A stretch of DNA of 64,000 bases from Grifola frondosa (taxonomy: Eukaryota > Basidiomycota > Agaricomycetes > Polyporales > Grifolaceae): positions 1,736,001 to 1,800,000 of the forward strand of contig LUGG01000001.1 of the NCBI GenBank assembly GCA_001683735.1, written 5' to 3'. Made by a program: the position numbers and the translations under genes. Positions 59,901-64,000 of this stretch are shown here, one piece after another. The notes beneath the pieces were generated by a model. That model worked only from the letters and a program-made list of their open reading frames with translations. It was not told where the DNA came from and did no database searches. Within the stretch, counting starts at the first letter, position 1, and every line of letters begins with the position of its first letter.

Positions 59901-61775
59901 ATCACCGATTGCTTGTCCATCCAGACGCGTTCCATGTCAGCGTCCTCTTTCAGCCTACACTCGCATTCCTGGACCGCATTTCCGACATCCTACCGTCTGG
60001 TCTAGCGGCTGCTCGAGCATCAAGTATAGTGTTGGATGACTTCGTTCTGAAGGTATACCTGCCACAGCTGGAAGACAAGGTCTCGTTATTGTTCCATCAG
60101 GCTGTCACTGGTATGTGCCTTCTCCAAAGCATAGTGTATCGGTTAGCCAATGCTCTCACCAGGTCCCGATGCATTCGAACCGGATCCTGCATCACTTGCG
60201 CTATCTGCGAAACCATTGGTCAAGGTTTGGTGCCTTGCTATTCGATGTCATGACCGGTAAACTGACAATATCACAAACGTTAGGCTAGCGTTCAACTGAT
60301 GGCGCTGATAAATTCCCTCTGCGCCATGCTACGAACAACTCCATTTCACCGAGAGAATTATTCGCGGCTTATCTTGACTGTCATCGGCCAATTTTACCAA
60401 CGCTGTAGCGACCGCTTCTTCGATCTGGTTTCTATCAAGGACGATAGTACTTCGGATGATGGCCCTCGTATTGCACTGGCTGCACAATGGGCACAGAAGG
60501 CAGAACTTAGTCCGTGCCTATCGGAACTGTTGAAATTCATCGACGATGACAGCGCTGTGCAGGCAAGGAGCAAGCTATGTCGGCAAGAGACGCATCTGGA
60601 GAGTAGTCTTGGCGAAGGATCAGTGGGGAAGAAGGATCTGATTGTGTCGATCCGTAACCTCTCAGCCTTGGCCAGCTTGTACCACAGTGTCGTATGTTCT
60701 GTCTCTCGCTTCGGTTCACCCTCGCTATACTAATGTTCCGTTAGACCTGGTTTACTTCAGAATTGGATGCTTTGAAGTCAGCTCCAGAACCTTCTCTCAC
60801 TACACCATCGAAATTGGAACCTACAAGCGCAAGCACCCCTTATACACCATATCTTCCTGTAATTTCCCCTCTCCGCCCTAATGAACAGCTACGGCTACCA
60901 CTCTCTTCGGCTATGGCGCTGTGAGTGGCAAACTGTCTCCTGCCATTTCTCCGTGGTCTAATCTCCTTGAACCGGACAGCCGATTCCAAGCACTGCACAT
61001 GACGTACGACCAGCTTGCTGAGTCAATCTTGTATACAATCCGTGTTGATATCCGTTGTCGCGCCATTCATCACCTGGGTCTCGCACTACGACATGTAAGA
61101 GTGACTTTAATTCACATGTCCTTCTATCTGACAAAATTTTCATTGCAGGGGATTTACTCGTATTGATCGCGAGGCCGCAGAGCCCGATCCAAATGTCGTG
61201 GATCTCAATGTCGAGCTTGGCAATTGTGATGATTTCACCTCATCTACCCTCCCTAAAAAGGAACAAAGGTGCGTATTTATTTTGCTTTAACCAGAGCTTT
61301 CTCAATCGAACCTGTGCACAGATTTGTCTTTGAGGGTATAGGGCACCTTCTACAACATCTCTTAATATCCAACGCTCGTTTCATACGATCTGCGAATGCG
61401 CTTGGCATTAAGAAGATGATGCGAAACATGTTAGCCCTCCAGCAGAATATCAAGACCATCACCGATAGCCACCAAGATGGGGAATTTGAGCGTGCTAAAC
61501 GCTACTATTCCTTATTTATGATGTCCCCTCCGGTAAGCCGTGGCACTGCATCACTGTATCACTTAGACCAGACTGACCGCCATGCAGGATATGCTGGAGA
61601 ATATCCGGCATAAACAAGAGTTCACTTTCGACGAATACAAGACAATGCTCGATCTGCAGTGCGGCGTTGACCCCAGCCTGGATGGCGGGCCCAAGCAACC
61701 GACAGGAATTACAACATGTATGTCATTGATCTGCACGGGCTAGAGCTGGAGAACACTGCAGATGGCGATTCATGA
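56932..61775 (+). CDS. SEC8: Exocyst complex subunit Sec8 (several frame breaks)
   Basis: Subunit of the exocyst, which tethers secretory vesicles to the plasma membrane at sites of polarised growth. A disordered Ser/Thr-rich N-terminus is followed by VLDEIKDEWAIVNDLDFNPV and DLALQLLDESSLGKDLDSF, the Sec8 N-terminal domain, then QTVEEMMRILDQIEHLRSVP, ALREILVDELHSHLYLKSFW, CESRWIVYTPNQQAF, VDEVSDRAEYGRRGSMI, FVDQETLRDFFWTLYSKLIA, NREDFIFER-type helical repeats and RFVFEGIGHLLQHLLISNAR. About 18 exons. Breaks: one base missing at GGGG 57377-57380, phase short by one at the donor near 57523, one base too many near 58955-58964, and one G too many at the exon starting 61149. Otherwise well conserved, so sequence error is favoured. 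Confidence 0.85.
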
Positions 61776-61831
61776 ATACCGCTGGATCGTGGATCGTGGC
61801 TTTCAGTCTAACGAGGACATTTGATCGTTAT

Positions 61832-63119
61832 TTATACATTTGTTTTCCGTACATTATCAGAGGTATTCAATCGTAATTGTCGCATCTGCTTTTTAGCCTC
61901 CTTCCTTGCGGCTTCCTCCTTGAGATCGACCAGCTCCGCCGACTGTAACCACGCTAGGTTCGTAACATCGGCCTCGGGAGATGAACAGGATTCCAGCGTT
62001 TCTCAGAATCTATAGCTTTGGGTGATACCGACACTGAATATTTCCCAGTTCTTCGTGGTAGTGTGTCTGGCAATTCTCCAGGAGGCGGACGATAGGAATA
62101 TGTAAGAACGGGAAGCCTCCTCAAGAGTTGTTGGTATCGCCGTCGCAGAAACCTAGATGGAAGATGCGACTGAAAAGAAGGTGGGGGAGAATGAAGTTGG
62201 TCGGGAGGAGCATTCGGCTCCTGCGAAGGCGCGGCTGCAAGGGCTTCTACCTCTTCGAACACGCCAGAATTCTGCAACCCAACTTCACGCGCACCACAGG
62301 AGAGCAGCGAGTCTTTGTCGGTTGTCCATCAACCTCACCCGAAGAAGTTTCTTCTTTCAACGTTACTTGCAAGGGTGGATAGAGCTTCTTCCACTCCTGC
62401 GTGAAGTATCGCCATCGAATGTTCACTTGCCTCCGTTTACTAAAGGGACCGAGCAATCTTGCCTCCTCGGAAGTAGGGTCGGCTCGGTTTGGAAGCTTCG
62501 GAGGGGTCGCTAAACGCCTTGAGGGATAGCGGTTTAGATGTGCGAGAAAGACCGTTCGTGAGAAGCGCAGTCAACTCGGGAGAATACACAGGAGGTCGCG
62601 ATTTCTCTCTTGCGGGATGATGCGGTCTGGCAGGGGTGCTTTGAGATCAGAGAGGAGAGGCTGTACGCCAGAAGCACGTCAACAGGTGCAAGATGTTCGG
62701 GTGGGAGAACGTCGCACTTTCATGATCTCCCACCTGAGCTTGCCTATTCTTCCATACGCAACATCCAAAATATGATTGAAGGGCTTGACTCGACCAGCAT
62801 TCGCATCTCTCAGCTTGCGCAACTCCTGTTGTGAATGGTAAATCAAGCGAAGAACAGACGGAGGTCGAGAGGCATCCTACCTTCTCTACCCTCTTAGTTT
62901 TTGTCGCTTGTAATCGACCATGATTGGTGTCCAATATAGCACGGACATCATCGCCGACCTTGAGTCGGAAGAACTGCCTGAAATATGTCGGTGAGATAGA
63001 GAGAAGGGTACATGTGAGGAAGGACAGACGGCATACCGAAGATATTCAGTCGGAAGTCGGGCAATCTCTCGTCGGAAGGACCTGTAGAGGGAGAATACAG
63101 CTCTTTTTTTGGCACTCAT
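61832..63119 (-). CDS. LYR-motif mitochondrial protein, frame broken at four or more places
   Basis: Starts MSAKKRAVFSLYRSFRREIA with the LYR tripeptide and following Arg/Phe of complex-1-LYR proteins, which act in mitochondrial Fe-S delivery or complex assembly. Three introns (donors GTATGC, GTAGGA and GTGCGA) join RQFFRLKVGDDVRAILDTNH, ELRKLRDANAGRVKPFNHIL, DVAYGRIGKLRWEIMK and PLLSDLKAPLPDRIIPQERN. Then coding-like sequence continues in changing frames: VYSPELTALLTNGLSRTSKP, SEEARLLGPFSKRRQVNIRW, RYFTQEWKKLYPPLQV, NSGVFEEVEALAAAPSQEPN and TNLAWLQSAELVDLKEEAAR, to a TAA at 61832. Changes lie near 62589-62596, 62481-62510, 62290-62296 and 61989-61996. At least three fit single-base losses. 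The density leaves open a real pseudogene. Tail-to-tail with SEC8, 56 bp apart. Confidence 0.55.
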
Positions 63120-63444
63120 ACCATGACGATGGCCAGAGTTAATGTGAACTAAAGGTGGGGCAATGAGCGCTGAGCGTGGAACAGCACCGGGACTGAAGTA
63201 CTGAAAGCGCCCAAGTTGTAGTTGATCGTCGCGCGATTTCAATTCTCCTAGGTCCGACTCGACGTTTTGTGCTACGCCGTCGCTGTGCCCTCACGTCTAT
63301 GGAAACACATTCGGGATCTATTTTTCGGTGCCCATGCCAAGTGTAACAGATTCCTGTGTGTAAATTTTCGACTTTCTAGCTACTTAGCGCTATTTGGTCG
63401 ATTTGTCGTTCGTGTTATTGGCCTTCAGAACGAATTTTTTTGCC
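63120..63444. other. Divergent intergenic gap, LYR gene / HNH gene
   Basis: A 325-bp stretch between head-to-head starts; nothing else recognised. Confidence 0.4.
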
Positions 63445-64000
63445 ATGGATTTGGACCCTGAACGTACCGCGATCCCTCAAAGTCAATTGCCAAGAAGGAA
63501 CGTAGAGGTATACACATCTGAGAACTATATTGTTGCAGGTGATCCTCTCAAGTCCAAATCATTATCAGTTTTCGCGTACTCAGCCAGAAAATCACAGGGG
63601 TTTGGCAATATGGCAGGGTCACCTGGGACACTTTCTACACCTGGATGACCAATCTCTTATCCGTAGAAGCGGATTGGGCGATTTTCGAATATGCTCCTGA
63701 AACAGGCCATGTTGGAGAGAAGAAGCATCCTGGAGATACGATGGTGCAGCCGGGAAATTATGTCTTACTCTCACTCGGTGGGGTTTGACGACGATTCATA
63801 TTCTTACCATGTTCACTTATCCCGAATAGATGGTGGTCCTACCAAGGTGTTCGTAGTTGCCGCATATTCTCGTCCTCGTGTTCCTACCCCCTCAGAAACC
63901 CTACCCCAAGTAAATCATTATCTTTTGCGTTCACGCCCAGGGATGGTAAGTGCCTCATTACTGGATTGGAAGCGAATACGTATTCCCGGCTCAAGGCCGC
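63445..64000 (+). CDS. HNH nuclease-domain protein, partial and frame broken
   Basis: Resembles the fungal HNH-domain proteins common in mushroom genomes. From ATG 63445: MDLDPERTAIPQSQLPRRNV, then KSLSVFAYSARKSQGFGNMA; after a frame change near 63622-63627 WDTFYTWMTNLLSVEADWAI and GDTMVQPGNYVLLSLG; after another at GGGG 63780-63783 with an intron (acceptor near 63831) DGGPTKVFVVAAYSRPRVPT and NHYLLRSRPG; after a third at GGG 63940-63942 DGKCLITGLEANTYSRLKA, the CxxTG start of an HNH_2 domain. The catalytic His-Asn-His part would lie beyond the right edge. All three changes fit one lost base. It could be a decaying family copy or an error-rich contig end. Confidence 0.55.

Overview
The window looks like nuclear DNA of a basidiomycete fungus, most likely a mushroom-forming agaricomycete. 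Genes are short and closely spaced, cut by many introns of about 50-70 bases with GT-AG ends and CTNAC-like branch sites. The encoded proteins (a PL8 polysaccharide lyase, a TPR-MYND protein, an HNH nuclease-like protein, a PAS-kinase-like kinase, an Ssh4-type SPRY protein) fit that group. No species is claimed. All product names come from reading the translated exons by eye.

Layout. 0-16 kb: AMPK gamma (SNF4, cut by the left edge), SSH4, a small membrane protein, cytosolic aspartyl-tRNA synthetase, mitochondrial aspartate aminotransferase, a large disordered protein, Elongator subunit ELP5, an alpha/beta hydrolase and a GNAT-like acetyltransferase. 16-30 kb: dienelactone hydrolase, EF-1alpha (TEF1), a PAS-kinase-like kinase, RPL32, a MEMO1-family protein, a Tfc7-like histidine phosphatase and an Stm1-like ribosome-binding protein. 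30-43 kb: the COMPASS PHD subunit SPP1, LSM1, tRNA-Ser(UGA), complex I NDUFA5 and mitoribosomal bL32m as a head-to-head pair, INCENP and a TPR-MYND protein. 43-64 kb: a 3-ketoacyl-CoA thiolase, an amidase, RPS3, a secreted PL8 lyase, a 734-bp transposon-like element, a CCCH zinc-finger protein, exocyst SEC8, a LYR-motif protein and an HNH gene cut by the right edge.

Most genes are housekeeping: translation, Golgi/endosome and exocyst traffic, mitochondria, chromatin and chromosome segregation. They are mainly arranged as head-to-head and tail-to-tail pairs, several sharing promoters of 130-370 bp.

Three points stand out. (1) TEF1 and RPL32, on opposite strands 3 kb apart, share a closely matching 5' leader and the 5' part of a leader intron. 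(2) A 734-bp element at 53.3-54.0 kb has terminal inverted repeats, a perfect 8-bp target duplication and two clusters of four units spaced about 40 bp. (3) At least eleven single-base losses, mostly in mononucleotide runs, break otherwise well conserved genes, including the indispensable TEF1. This looks like a base-calling or assembly artefact rather than gene decay, so gene models here need frame correction. One gene also contains a 9-nt microexon and two GC-AG introns.
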